Of a stretch of DNA of 64,000 bases, positions 27,034-39,800 are shown in pieces. Both the position numbers and the translations under genes were made by a program. Every line of letters begins with the position of its first letter. The first letter of the stretch is position 1. A model generated the notes under the pieces. It saw only the letters and a program-made list of their open reading frames with translations. It searched no databases and had not been told where the DNA came from. Source of the DNA: Baylisascaris procyonis (taxonomy: Eukaryota; Nematoda; Chromadorea; Rhabditida; Ascarididae); NCBI GenBank assembly GCA_037389465.1, contig JAZARR010000260.1, forward strand, positions 816,501 through 880,500, written 5' to 3'.

Positions 27034-27471
27034 TGTCGAAATTAATGTTGATGTTGGTGTACTAATGCGGGGAGTTGGATCGGCTAATGGGACGTAGTCG
27101 AGTAGGAATGTCGAGGCCTTACGGGGGGAATGCACTGAGGATTCGGTCGGGTACGAATAGGGTATGTTGGAATACGGGAAGCGTGAAGGCGTGAATGAAT
27201 GGATGAATGGCCCGAATGAGACTGCCGCTATTTACATCTCAATATATGTAGTGAAGTTATCGTCTCGTCATTGTCTGCGTCTCCGCACGAGATGTCCGGT
27301 CCATTAACGGTTTGCTTTGATTTGAATAGTTTCTGCCGCCGTATCGCGTGGGACGATCTGAGTGGATCCATTAGCCTTCGTTTTTTCGAATTTTGAATAT
27401 GCAGCGAGCGTCACCTTCTTCGCCCCTTTTTTCATTCGATTTGCTGATGCACTTGTCCATCGAGTGCAACA
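27034..27471. mobile_element. Solo LTR nested in the foldback left arm
   Basis: This 438-bp insertion is absent from the matching position in the right arm, where the sequence runs GAATAGCG-GATTAATC without a break (about 28455-28470). It starts TG, ends CA and is flanked by AATCC direct repeats (27029-27033 and 27472-27476). These are the marks of a solo LTR left by recombination of an LTR retrotransposon; the 5-bp duplication fits BEL/Pao or some Gypsy families. It does not look like the LTR at 5647-6211. The parent element and its orientation are not determined. Confidence 0.8.
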
Positions 27472-27787
27472 AATCCACTACTCGATAGCTCACAAACTTT
27501 CTTCTCATGCAAATGGAATAACAGAGTGTTTTATTCAAGTTCGCCGACAGTGACAGGTCGTACGCAGGAGGCTTCGGAATCAAAAAAAAATTTCGAGCTG
27601 AAACTGGTGCCTAAATGTAAAACACAAAGTTATAAATAAATCCAAGGAGTTACGATGTTAAAACCCTTCACATCTGCAAATGAATGCGCACGCGTTTATG
27701 TACATTGTTTTTTAAATCAGCATTTTTGAAATTCTGGTGGTACCGAATGTTACCTTTCTTGAGAATTGCGGTAAATTTAAAAAGCAT

Positions 27788-28149
27788 AGGCCGATTCGAT
27801 GACCTCCAAATGAACAATACAGTGGCCCCTTCAGCTGGGATACCAAATGTTCAAGACCACTGCATTCAAAAAATGTTTTGGACCAGCGATGGTGCTGAGT
27901 GCTCTGCTTATCACATTGCGTTCGGTTTTCAAAAACTTCACGAAACGAAAAACCTAGAAGAGACGAAAAATATGGTGCGGTCGCATCAGGCGAGATCAAC
28001 TGAGGACATTCAGATCCTCAGTCTAACTATTCACTGACCGTCTTGACGCTATTCAAATATCAGCTGATCTCGTTCCTGTATTTTTATCAGTGTGTTTTGT
28101 TCTTGCCGCCTGAAAATGTTTAACAGCTGCTGCGCCATCGAAATTTTTG
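27788..28149. other. Loop of the foldback element
   Basis: Single-copy spacer between the inverted arms. The plus-strand frame at 27684-28037 runs from the left arm into the loop, with no recognised motif. Confidence 0.7.
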
Positions 28150-28737
28150 GTGCTTTTCAAACTTACCGCAGTTCTCAAGAAAGGTAACATTCGGTACCAC
28201 CAGAATTTCAAAAAGGCTGATTTAAAAAACAATGTAGATAAGCGCATGCGCATTGGTTTGCAGATTTGAAGGGTTTCGACATCATACTCCTTGGATTTAT
28301 TTATAACTTTGTGCTTTACATTTAGGCACCAGTTTCAGCTCGAAAATTTTTTTGATTCCGAAGCCTCCTGCGTACGACTTGCCTCTCTCGGGGAACTTGA
28401 GTAAAATACACTCTGTTATTCCATTTACATGAGAAGAAAGTTTGTGAGCTATCGAATAGCGGATTAATCATGCTAAAGATTTTGCATGGATTTCGCAATA
28501 ACGTGATCCACAGACAAATAGCCTTTCGTAGATTTGAGCATGTTGCTCGATTATTTGAGGCATAGGGACTTTATTCTCTGCATAAGAACTCTGTTCTGTG
28601 CACGCTTGACTTTTTTTGCCAACTGACGAAGGTGTTTGGTGAGGACAGTGAGATGCGAAATACACATCGTGCTGCCTTCTATGGACTGTTTTTCGACTCG
28701 TCAATGGGCGAAACCTAAAAGAGAAACTGCACTTCTG

Positions 28738-28791
<54 letters not shown>

Positions 28792-29720
28792 GAAGTTATA
28801 TTGGTGACAAATTTCTTAGGTGACAACAAATTTCATTCCTTTCCTTAATAGACTGAAGTCGTTAGTTACAAAAAAATTGCACTTTTATTGTTTAAAGCGG
28901 TCAAAACTTCTGGAAAGCGAGGAAGCATTGCAGTTCCTACAATTCCACCATTAGAAAAGTTGTTTTGATGAATCTTTCCTTGCACAAATAAAATGTGATA
29001 CGGCAAGAACCAGTCGTTTCGAAGGAAACTTCTTTACTTTTTTCTTATAAAAAACATTTCACGTTAAAGTTTTTTCACTCTACTATCAATTGGTATTGCC
29101 AAAGCAACGATTTGCTGTCAGTTTAATAGAACTGATCATTGCGTGAACGAATGGAAAGTAGTGTGACATCTCTTGAGCAATGTACAAGAAAAAAGCTGCC
29201 GCTAGTGCAAGATCATTTTTTTTGTGGCGCGGTGCTAACCAGCACACTGTTAATTTGTTTGCCACTTTACATTTAAGGTTATCAATTTTGCTGCGCCGAA
29301 TTCCTTACAATTAGTAATATTGGTTACATATCTTTGAGTGCTTCATTCCTTTCTTCAATAAATTTAGCGTTTTCTTGAGCTTGGCTAATGAAAAGTAGGG
29401 CCCCGCAATATAATAAGGAGGAATGAAAAGTAAGGCCCGAATGAGCGATTTTTGAGGACAAGCAATTGAAGCTGAAGGAACAATTTGTTGACGTACAACG
29501 TCACGTTGTGCATGTTTTCATCTAGTCGGCGTGCTATTTCAATGTTTCGCAGCTTCGTTTTGCAGGATTCATGATGATCGATATGATGCAGCTAGATAAT
29601 AAGATATTTGAGAAGAAATTAAAGAAAGCGGTCAAAAATAAAAGCAGGAAAGCACTGAAGCGCTGTTGGAAAATTTACACAGAAAACGAAGCAAAAATTC
29701 CAATGCCACATTGAGTCGAC
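28150..29720 (-). repeat. Right arm of the foldback element
   Basis: Reverse complement of the left arm without the nested LTR. Near 28800-28830 a short GGTGACAA-containing piece is duplicated relative to the left arm. Confidence 0.85.
28743..28788. repeat. (TA)n tract in the right arm
   Basis: TA run of about 46 bp, the counterpart of 26665-26749. The length difference reflects slippage after the arms separated. Confidence 0.9.
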
Positions 29721-32700
29721 CACAAGAACTCTTTACGCTCTTAGTTCTCTCGATTTAATGCATTGCTTTTTCACATTTAAATAGGGCGCGTGCATTCGTT
29801 TCACTTTAAAATTGTGCACGTATTTCTTGATGAGCTGATATGTTCACTCAAATGTGGTTGAATGACATTAAAGTGTAGTTGCATAGAGTTATTTGAAAAT
29901 ATAGGCGAATTATGAACGTCATTGAATGCTGCAGAATTGTCATGCCTGTAATAAGGTGAGATAAGTGTCGAACTGAACCATTGACTACTAGGACTGAATA
30001 TCAAACTCAATCTTTGATATGAATTTCGTTGGGTAATAAGCGATGGTTGGTGAAAGAAAGCTGACCAAACCTCTTTATGTTACACGTGGGCGACAAAATC
30101 GCTTATGGATTGTGTGTCCTATTAGGAAAAACGCAACTGCAAACAACCAGGACAAATGGAAAAGCACATCGCAACTGCTAACACAAAATGCGTTCTTGCA
30201 TTACATTTTAAAGAGGCGATCGCTTTCGTCCCATTATTCCAGGCGCATTACTAACTAATTATACATCAAAGACTCATTGGATGTCAGTATCTTCTAGCAG
30301 GAATTGTTATGCGAGCGTTTGATGAGAAATTTGTTCTGTAGCCGAAGTGCTCGCTTAGCAGGTACAAAAACGTGTTGGAAATCAGAAATTTCGGGCAATT
30401 TCGTTTATATAACTGCAACTGACTTCAGAAATTCATGGTGTTTAAAGTGTTGAATGAGATTGCTTTCAACTGATCAATCGCAATCCACGTGTAAGAACGA
30501 GGATTTGTATTAACGCACGTTGCCGGAGGCGGATTTCTACCTTTTTGGGCGAATCGCTGTAAATTGCAAGTAAATTTCGATGCCCAACATTGAGATTACC
30601 AGCATTTCTATTATTCTTGTTATTCTCCTGCTCTAGTGCCCGTCTGGCTAGGGGAATATAGTTCTGCAATAGTTTATGCTGTGCAGATATGACAAAATGA
30701 AGGTCATTTAGCATATGGTGAATCTTCGCTATTATCGCAAGTGAAGGAATAAGGTCATCTAAGAGGTTGTTGGAAATGGTGAGTTGATGAGTAAATGAAT
30801 GTGATTTTGCCGAAAACAGAAGATATGACAATAGGAAGCACATCGGTGCCTAGAATACATACAACGCATGTGCTTTTTTTAGACGAAATCAATTACTTGA
30901 AGTTACTGGAAGTGAGCGCGGAATGAATGCTGGGCAGCGCAAACGAATCGAATAGGAGTGCGAATGTTTTAACCATCGAAAAACATCTTCCGAAAGTGCT
31001 ATCGGTGTAGTCGTTTTTTGAATCAATGCTTTATAAAAGTTTAACCGAGTTATGTAGTGCTGATTGTCTATGCAAAGCATTTATTCTTCGTTTATCCCAT
31101 TTAAGAATCTGCCGCATATGGGAAGCATATATTTTTTTGTCGATAAGAAAAAATAAATGCTTGTATATATATATTTTTTTTGCTACTTTTAACTGGTTTT
31201 TGCTATGCGCAATTTTTCCTTTCATATATATTTAGCATAAACAAAGCTATCTCGAATAAAATGAGCGCTGTTGAAACTTTCACTTAACGTTGTAGAAGAG
31301 TTAAGCTCTCATAGATAAGTTGGAGCACATTTCAGGGCAAAATAATGAACCATATAAAAACGAAATTACGCCGGAATGGACAATTCTTTACTGAATGTCT
31401 CATGAGATGTAATACAAATATTTGCAATGAAAGCGATCGTTTACAAATGTCATGAATTATGTTTCACATCGATTACATTTTTATCTTTGTGATTCACTTG
31501 TCGGGAGTGCAAAAGTTCAAATGATGAAGAAGATTTTAATTGGCACTAATAGTGCATGCTTCGTACGTTCAGAAAAAACGTGTGCTGCACATAGAAGTAA
31601 TAATTTCGGTTGAATTCGCTTCTATTTGATAAAGAAAAAAATATTTTTGTCGGATAAAAGAAGTGTTTTACGATGATTAAAAACTTGTGCGACTATTATG
31701 CATCGAAAAAATGTGAACCTTTATGCGCTCATTGCCTGAAGCAGCTGAAAAGGAAGTGTGAATCGCAAAAATATGACTTTAGGCATCTAACGGGCCGAAC
31801 CTGAAAACCTGAAAGGAAGAGAAATTCTCGAATGTGTGGTATTAAGCTCCGTGACATATTTCAGTCCTTTCAGCAAATCGAACGCTGTATGTTTAAGGAA
31901 ATAAGTTTTACGTGGTTGCGGAAAAGTTGACCATCTTATTTCCGTTCATGGAATTTTCCCCCGTTGTATTTTTCTTATGTTAACTCTCTTTCCGCTTCAA
32001 AACATTCATACACTATCAATTGATTATTATTGTAACGAATGGTTTGCCCAAGAATATTCTTCCCAAGCATTAGCAATTTAGCTCATTCCTCATGAAATAA
32101 ACATGGAAGAATAGAAATGATAGCCTAAATGGAGCATCATTTTGTGAAATTTTCTGCCTAAGACCGTTTTTGTGAAATCATGTAAAATGCCAATTTCGAA
32201 TTAAGGGAACATCCAGCTTGGAGGAAACGATAAGCAATTTTTGAGGAATAAATGAACTAGATTACCTTTCTGTTAAGATTTGTCACCCTAAAGCGTATTC
32301 CGTATTACCGGTGAATATTCTTGGTTGGAAAATGCGTCATATTCCTGAAACATTTCTAGTGCCATTGCGGAAGATTCCAGAATATTTCCACAACTTCGAA
32401 AATATTTCCATAAATTGATGAAAAATTGTTTGCGCGGCGAAATAGGTGAGAATTTTGCCGAAAATGAGATGCGTTGCGCGAAAATCGAATAATGTCTTCG
32501 GTCAAGGAAGAATCGGATATTACCTATGCCGTCACTAGAAGTCTCGTCTTCTGAAACGCTTGAAGATGATAGCTACAGCATATAGCTTCTAAAGCTTCAT
32601 TCTACACTGCCCGATGGTTTACGTGATTGTCATACGATCTACCCGTAATCTACGTAGTAGCACTCAGACAGCGGGAAGAAGTCAACGCTAATAAACGTTC

Positions 32701-33867
32701 TATAGCAAGAACTTATGACAATCAATTGTCGATCACCGTTAACTAGCCTCAAGCGAATCAGCGATGACGAATATTCCTATATTTTTACGCGCTATTCTCT
32801 ATCTATATTTTATTGCCACTTTTCCACTGCTATTTCTATCGGCATTTTCTGTTGTCCTTTCTATTGCTTCTTTCTCATCTGTGGTTTTGTTTACTAGTTC
32901 ATTGGACCATCATTGGTCACGTGTTTGGCTTTTTTCAAACGGAAGCACAATTAACACACAACATCGCATGCATTCTGAACTTCAGAGAATGTTACACCTC
33001 TTGCTGCTAACCGCTTCAACGAAACACTGTAAATAGATAACTCCTTTCAGACATCTTTCAGTCTCTTTCGGTCTTTTCAGCTGCGCGGCTGCTTTTCTCC
33101 TGAGACGTCCGAAGTTCAGTAGGCGTTACTATATACTTCGATGTAGGTGCGTGCGAGGAAGTGCAGGCACGATACTTTTTCATGGATTCCGTGGATTCTT
33201 CGTCAGCTGTCGCTTCTTGGCGGCGTTCGCTGGCCTATGCGGACCTTTAACATAACCGTCAATTTGTCAGGATAACGTTCAGGAATAGAATTGCTCATTT
33301 TTATTGATACATTTATTAAGTATTCAATTCGATGATAATGCCGTTGAACTTACAGGTTTCATGACAACCTTCTGTCATGGATCGTGAATGTTTACAATCA
33401 GTTTTTGTCGCTGACGTGCCTTTTCTTCTGCAATGAAGTAGTATTTGCTGGGAAATCTATTCTAGTTTCGTCCCTCATTTTCATTTTCATTGATGCAAGT
33501 GCGATCAATGCGCGATCTAATGACCCACACTTATGTACTATTTGTTGCGAACTCGTTGTATGCTTTCACGAGAGCAGCCTGGTTCATAAAGAGTTTTGAA
33601 CGCTTGAAAACTTCTTAGCGCAACTTTGAAACCTGATCATTGGTTGGCATGGGATTTTGGTTCGCTTGCGATAGCTGGTTTTTTGAGTTGTTTCTATGTT
33701 TTCATTTCTTTTCGTCTCGATGTTGTGGAATTAAGCTCAATAAGAAGTGTGTCTCAACTTCTTCAAAAACGTATCTCTAAGACAGAAGAATTCGAACACC
33801 GGACGTAGTCGAATTAATAGTGATTTACTGGTTCAAGCTGACTATGTTTTTATCACCAAAAAGTGAA
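29721..33867. other. Unassigned 4.1-kb stretch upstream of the P450
   Basis: No gene is supported. The most protein-like frame is 30466-30843 (minus, 125 codons). It has a Met start, a hydrophobic N-terminus, then a helical, polar stretch, and a possible donor (AAAAAG|GTAGAA near 30540). I could not find partner exons. A 90-codon hydrophobic plus-strand frame (32764-33036) is likely chance. Confidence 0.45.
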
Positions 33868-33878
33868 ACTACGTTTAG
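33868..33878 (+). promoter_or_regulatory. Possible trans-splice acceptor before the P450 start
   Basis: The sequence CTACGTTTAG sits 2 bp before the ATG at 33881. A pyrimidine-rich stretch ending in AG just before the start codon is typical of spliced-leader acceptance in nematodes. It could also be an ordinary intron acceptor of a 5' untranslated exon. Confidence 0.35.
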
Positions 33879-33880
33879 AA

Positions 33881-36800
33881 ATGGTTGTAATTGGATTGGG
33901 TGAAGCAGCCGTTGTGCCACTTGCTGTGATATGCTTTTCATTTATCAAATTCAACGTCATCTTTGCTGCAGCGACGACGATCATCGCGATTACAACTTAT
34001 TTCTTGTAAGTGCAATAAATTTGATCGATGAATCTGCAAGGTCATGACGTTAACAACATGCTGATTTTTGATGAAGATGCAACGGGATCGTCGAAAAATA
34101 TAAAGTTTGAAAATTAGTATTCAGTGCAATAAAATATTGGTGTAGTTTGCAGGGAATGATCAGAGTAACAACTGAAAAAAAAATTTTTTTTCGTTAATAG
34201 TGTCTTCTCGCCTACAGAAGGGGTTCAACGTTTATCACTTGCGAGCTGTATGTGTTCAGAAATGCTTAGAAAATTTCAACTATAAAACACGTAGTATTAT
34301 ATGCGACGGGACGTTTTTGAATCCGAGATAAATTCCTTCACGCCGCTAATCTTTAGTGGGATCGGAAACGGTTTAAAGAGGCAATTATTATGTGATTGAT
34401 GCATCAGTCATTGGTGGAAAGGAAAGCATGGTGAGCTTGATTTTTCATGAAAAATCTTCTACTATATCTTGTCTGTATTATCTTGTCTGTATTTTGTCTG
34501 CTTTAGTTTATTTGTGGGCCATTGAAGATTTAGTTCTTATGCATTGTGGCACTTCCTATATGAAAGTGGCAGCGCATGAGACGCGTTTCATTTTACTTCA
34601 GATGGACAAAGCACCTAAACGATTATTGGAAACGGCGAGGCATTCCAGGACCTGAACCAAATTTCTTCTTTGGCAATATATTGCAACTGCAGAAAGGATT
34701 CGCAAAGTTCGACATTGAGAACATGAGGAGATTTGGACGCTATTATGGGTTTCGCTTTGTTTTTTTTTCCTATGTGGATATTTATATTACCCACCCATGG
34801 AAACAAGAAAATTTATCAGTTTCAATCTTAAATGGAGGGAAATAGAAAATGCAAATGAATTCCTTGTTAAGCACAGTAACGTTGGATGAAATGATAGATT
34901 AGAAAGTATGTATTGCAGATGTAATGAAGGCATTTATGGTTGGTGATGTATGGAAGTTATGGCGATTGAAAGATGAACAACACACTTCCGACATATTCAC
35001 ATTATGCTCGCAGTTTTATAGGAGAGATTATGATGCAAGAGAGATTTATAGGAGAGAAATTAAATGGTCATCCCACACTCTTTTGTTTCTCACTGAGTGC
35101 CCGTTGCTTTTAAATGAATTTTTATGCATTATTTCAACCAGAATAGGTTCTGCGCTAAGATTTGCGCCAACAGTAAGTGCAAGAGAGTCAATACATCATC
35201 CTACTAATACGTGAGCCATCTTCGCACATCTTTAACGATACATCAGTGATCACCATGAAATATTAAGGAAACACTGAAGAAGCTGATGATGCGGAAAATT
35301 TCGTGATGTTTTGTAATAGTGATCCGTCCACTTCATGAGCTCACGCAGCACTTGGAATGCTCAATGCTTTCACTGGTGGCAGTACAATCGTCAGCGAATG
35401 AGCCAAAAGAAATTTGGGATTCGGAAGCTGCTAAATCTGGAACTGTGAAGTTTACCCGATGATGGCGCTCGAGCGTTGAACAAAGAGCAATGACACCGTG
35501 TTTTTTTCTTTACATTCACTAGAAAACACTCACAAGTGAAAATTAGTAGAAACGTTTTTTTTTTTTTTCATTCAGGCGCCAGAGTGTACAAAAATTGGAT
35601 GGGAACTTATGTGACAAAATGGACCATGCGAGTATTGTTACATATCCGGCGGTGAAACTTCTCCCCCGCCGGGAAGTTTTTGATGCCCTGCGCCGCTCTT
35701 TCCGTCGCCATGGCATCAACGTGGGTGTAGCTCATAGGTTTCGAACCGCGGGAGCTGCCGCGAAATTTTCCGAAACTAAGTCTGCCACAGTGGCTAAGAG
35801 GGTCCCACAAAAGCCGAATTGCCTCATTTATATGAGCCATGTTTGGGAAGAGAAAAGGAAAGTTGACTTCACCAAGTGAAAAGAAAGTAATTATGCTGTT
35901 CTTTCTTCTTCCATCATTTCAACAAGAGAATATCTGGTCCATCGGAAGCTTCCATATACAACGGTCATAGTTGAAAAACGCAAAAATTAGCGAAGGCACA
36001 AGCATATAACGTAACTGGCCGGTGCGCTGAAATTCTCTGAGTTTTCCCTTTTATGCACAGCTTTTTACTTCAATGGAAAAAGGAAACTGTTAAGATGTCG
36101 TATAAAGCGCTACTGAATGGCCAATTTTGTGAATATAAATTATAAAATGATGTAATTTGTCCAGTCAAAGCAGTCGTCGTAGCATTATTTTATGCTACAC
36201 CTTGAGCAAATTTCATAACTTATCGTAGTAAACGAAATTCATAGGATGTGGCGTCCATAACCGCGCTAAAGTGCATGTGAAGCTTCAGGTATAGGTTATC
36301 ACAACCGTTGCGAAGATCATTGCTTAGAGAAGAGTCGCATCGGTTTCTCTCGGAAGAGTCGGAGGAAGGGAAGGTACTTCTGGTATGGTCTGACATCAAG
36401 TTCTGCACTTTGGAGCATCATATACTCGATTTCGTTGAAATCTCCCCTGTAAAATCATGTTCGCCGCCTTTCTGACCGCATTATTCTTCACTGCAAAAAT
36501 TCGAGCATCTTGCACCATGTGCAGAGGAAACTCCAACCGCCTTGAACATTGTGGACGCCTTAATGATTTCTTTTTATTCATTTCAGTGCATCATTCATGG
36601 GATATCCGGAGCTGAACATTTGCGATCCCGAGATGCTGAGGCAAATCCTCATTCAAGAATTCCCAACGTTTCATAACCGCGTGGTTAGAGCTACATGTCC
36701 TCTGTCATCGCTCTAGGCCCTAACTCATTCCTGTGCAGTCGTTTTGCACAGATAAAGCTGCACAGAATGTCCGTTGTGCCCGTTGCTTCCTCAGAACTAT

Positions 36801-39800
36801 TCAAAGATGAATTGTTTAAGCTTTACTACTAAAATGTAGTTTCTAATCTCCTCGTTCGGAAATATTTTCTTCTCAAAAATTCACTTGTTAATCAACTGAT
36901 GGTAGCGGCATGATCATTTCTTATTCGTAGTCTTAAGCCAATATAAAGAAGATGAGAAAATTTCGCACCAAAGAACGTGCTGATAACAGTTTTTTCCGTT
37001 CACCCAGATATCCGACTTCTTCATTGGTAATCAAACGATGCGGCAGAATATGGTCAATGTCATGAAGGACGAGCATTGGAAAGACGTAAGGAGGACCGTC
37101 ACTCCTGCTTTTACGTCTGGACGTATTGCAAAGGTAGATTGCATTCGATTTGACAGCGAGAGCAATATATGGCTTTTGCGTTTTTTTTTTGGGGGGGGGG
37201 GGTTGTTTGCGTTGTTTAAGAACGAAACTGCAAGAGTCAGTGGCAGTCACTGATGCTGAATGCGAAAGTGAAAGTACTTGTGATCCACACATGATGACTA
37301 TTTTGTGCTGATCGTTGAAGGCATTGTCAAGTCAAACATTTCACTTGAATAGTCCCACTATGTACTGGTTGCCATTAGGTTAATGCAGTGACCCATGTTT
37401 TCCTTTTCTTTGTCTGTTTTATGCAAATTCATTCGTTACTCTTTTTTCCTCGTCAACAATTCTCGCCAGGTTTCCATGGTTCTAAAATGCTTTCGGTATA
37501 TGAAATGTTTCACTTCGCGGGCCTTGGCCACTATGCGCCGACAGCCTTAAGCAATAAGCTCGGCACTGATGCAACAACTGGCAAAATGCCACTGGACAGG
37601 TTGAAGCTGATGCGTCTCCACTAATTGAGAAGTCTGCACTAATGTAAATGTTTTTTCAGATGGTTCCAACTATGTCGCGATGTATACGCACAACGGAGGG
37701 AGTAATCGACCGCTGCATTGAGAAATCAAACGGGATTGTTGAAGCGAAAAAGTTTGCGTTATTTTGCTGCAGTAGGAAATAATGAAATAATGAAATAATG
37801 TATAATGTCTTATGTCTTAATGTCTTAGGAAGTGAAACAATCTTGAATAGTACAATCATCGGATTTACAAGACACGCATCACGCTTATATCTTTCATGAT
37901 GAAACGAACTCATGCATCCTGTTTGCGATTGACAAGTTCACGAACGCAATACTGATGTGCTAAGTGTATCCAACTCGTAGAAAAAAAGTAGTCAGTCCGA
38001 CGACTGGTGAATGCGTTCCATTTGGTTGAGATATCCGGTATCCATATCCGGTGCATCGATGTCTCCGAGATGGATGCATTGGAAGGTTTCTCTATCCTAC
38101 AAATTGGCCTTATATTATTTGGAGAAATCTGATGCCGTAGTGAAGAAGACCAGGACAAACAAAGCGCGACGAACCTGTGCGTCAAATAAAAGGCAGGCGG
38201 TCAAACGCATGCCCCTGCATTTTCATCTATGAGAGCTATAATATTGCATAAATCGCGATCATTTATTTATTTGTGCTGCATCTTTCGTGCACGCTGCATT
38301 TTGCCGTTATCCTCTCCTAGCCATAAAAAAGCTGTTTTAGTTTGTGGTTAGCTGGGGACGATGAGTTGATCATTGTAAATGCAGATCTATAAATTTCAGA
38401 GTTTTCACCAATTTGGCGTTGGATGTGATCGCTCAGTGTGCGTTCGGCGTCGACTTGAGCGTACAGAGTCAGCAAGAGTCGGAATTCGTCTATTATTCGC
38501 AGAAAGTTTTCAAACAGTCATATGTGGATTACCGAGTCATGATCTTAGGTGACTGCAATTCTTCGCGCAAGATTAAACGGTCACTATTATCAGTGATTAA
38601 AGAACAGCGCTGCGCTTAGGTTTCTCCTCCAGTGCTGAGATTATGCCGTTTATCATGAACGTCCAAAAGTGATCACTAGCGGAACATTTAACACAATAAA
38701 AAAAACGCTTCGCCTGTCGAGAGAGAAACTTTCACCGCAAAAGACAGGGATAGAACCATAACAGGTCAGCCCTGGCAAACACTTCAAATTGAGAGGAAGC
38801 AGAAATTCACATGACTAGATTTCCTCCGGACAATTTTAAACTTCTCCCTGAGTGGCGCCATCGACATATAAGGAGTACTTTCTATCAGTTTTCCGCGCAC
38901 ACAACGCGTTACTGCAATGTGGTGCAGCATTGCGGAACTCAATTTCTCCCCCACTTGCCGTATTATTCATGGGCTGTTCATATGCCAGCTATTCGTAAGC
39001 AAATAGGCTAACAAATTCCATCGATGTAATGGTTGCTCAAAAGGGTCATTTTTGACTCAAACGATTCTACAAGCATCCGTTCATGGAGGAATGACATGAG
39101 ACGTTGTTTTACTTCCAGATTTGCCTTAATAAGTGATGTTAAAAAAGACAGTAATCATGCAAGCCCCTGTGGTATGCATTCCTCCTGGCTGTGATTTGTT
39201 CGCAAAGGCATATTGATGCATATACAGGTTGGGGAATATAGAAGGCGGTTGAGTTCTAAGCCACCGCACTTCACTAAAGATAGTCTAAGATGACCTGATG
39301 ACATTGCATTTCTCATGTACGATTTATGCGCCGATATGGTACTTTGCTTGGAGGGAATCGAAGAGTGAAGCGATGGAAATGTCACGGTTTTTTTAGTCAC
39401 GCGCTTATGTCTATGAATAACACTGCGTTTTGCAGTACTTTTCCCTAACGTGGCACGTTTTGTGGAGAGAATTTTCAACTTTCAACTTATTGGAGACGAT
39501 TGCGATAGGTTCTTCGAGCCCGTTATACGGAAGATAATCGAGGAAAGGCGGAAAAATCCTCGTCAGGTCTACCTTGTATTATATTCAAAAGAGCAGATGC
39601 TTTTCAAAATTAGAGGCATATCTAAGAAGAAGCGCTTTATGTAAGCCAACTACACTTCCGGAGTCTGCCTCCAGTCGAAAAATTATATTCATCTGCGAAT
39701 TAAAAAAGACATTGACTATAATCAACATATGTATACATCCGATTAGATTATTACGTATGAAAATAGAGTGGGCGTCGATTATTACATCATTCACCGTAAT

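Larger units (their letters stand above)
25746..27787 (+). repeat. Left arm of the foldback element
   Basis: Reverse complement of 28150-29720. It is interrupted at 27034-27471 by a solo LTR. Its (TA)n tract (26665-26749) is longer and more interrupted than the one in the right arm. Confidence 0.85.
25746..29720. mobile_element. Large foldback (long inverted-repeat) element
   Basis: The two ends are reverse complements. The left begins GTCGACTCAATGCGG (25746) and the right ends CATTGAGTCGAC (29720). The match runs inward with a few percent mismatches and indels through the whole arms: left 25746-27787 and right 28150-29720, once a later insertion in the left arm is removed. A loop of about 360 bp separates them. 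This is the layout of a foldback-type DNA element or a large palindromic duplication. I found no transposase and no clear target duplication. The arms carry matching short frames (26844-27026 plus; 28468-28704 minus), which is expected from arm identity. Confidence 0.85.

Noticed and set aside
35730..35810. tRNA-like A-box (TGGCTAAGAGG) and B-box (GGTTCGAA) look-alikes
   Set aside because: They are on opposite strands and in the wrong order, and no cloverleaf can be drawn.
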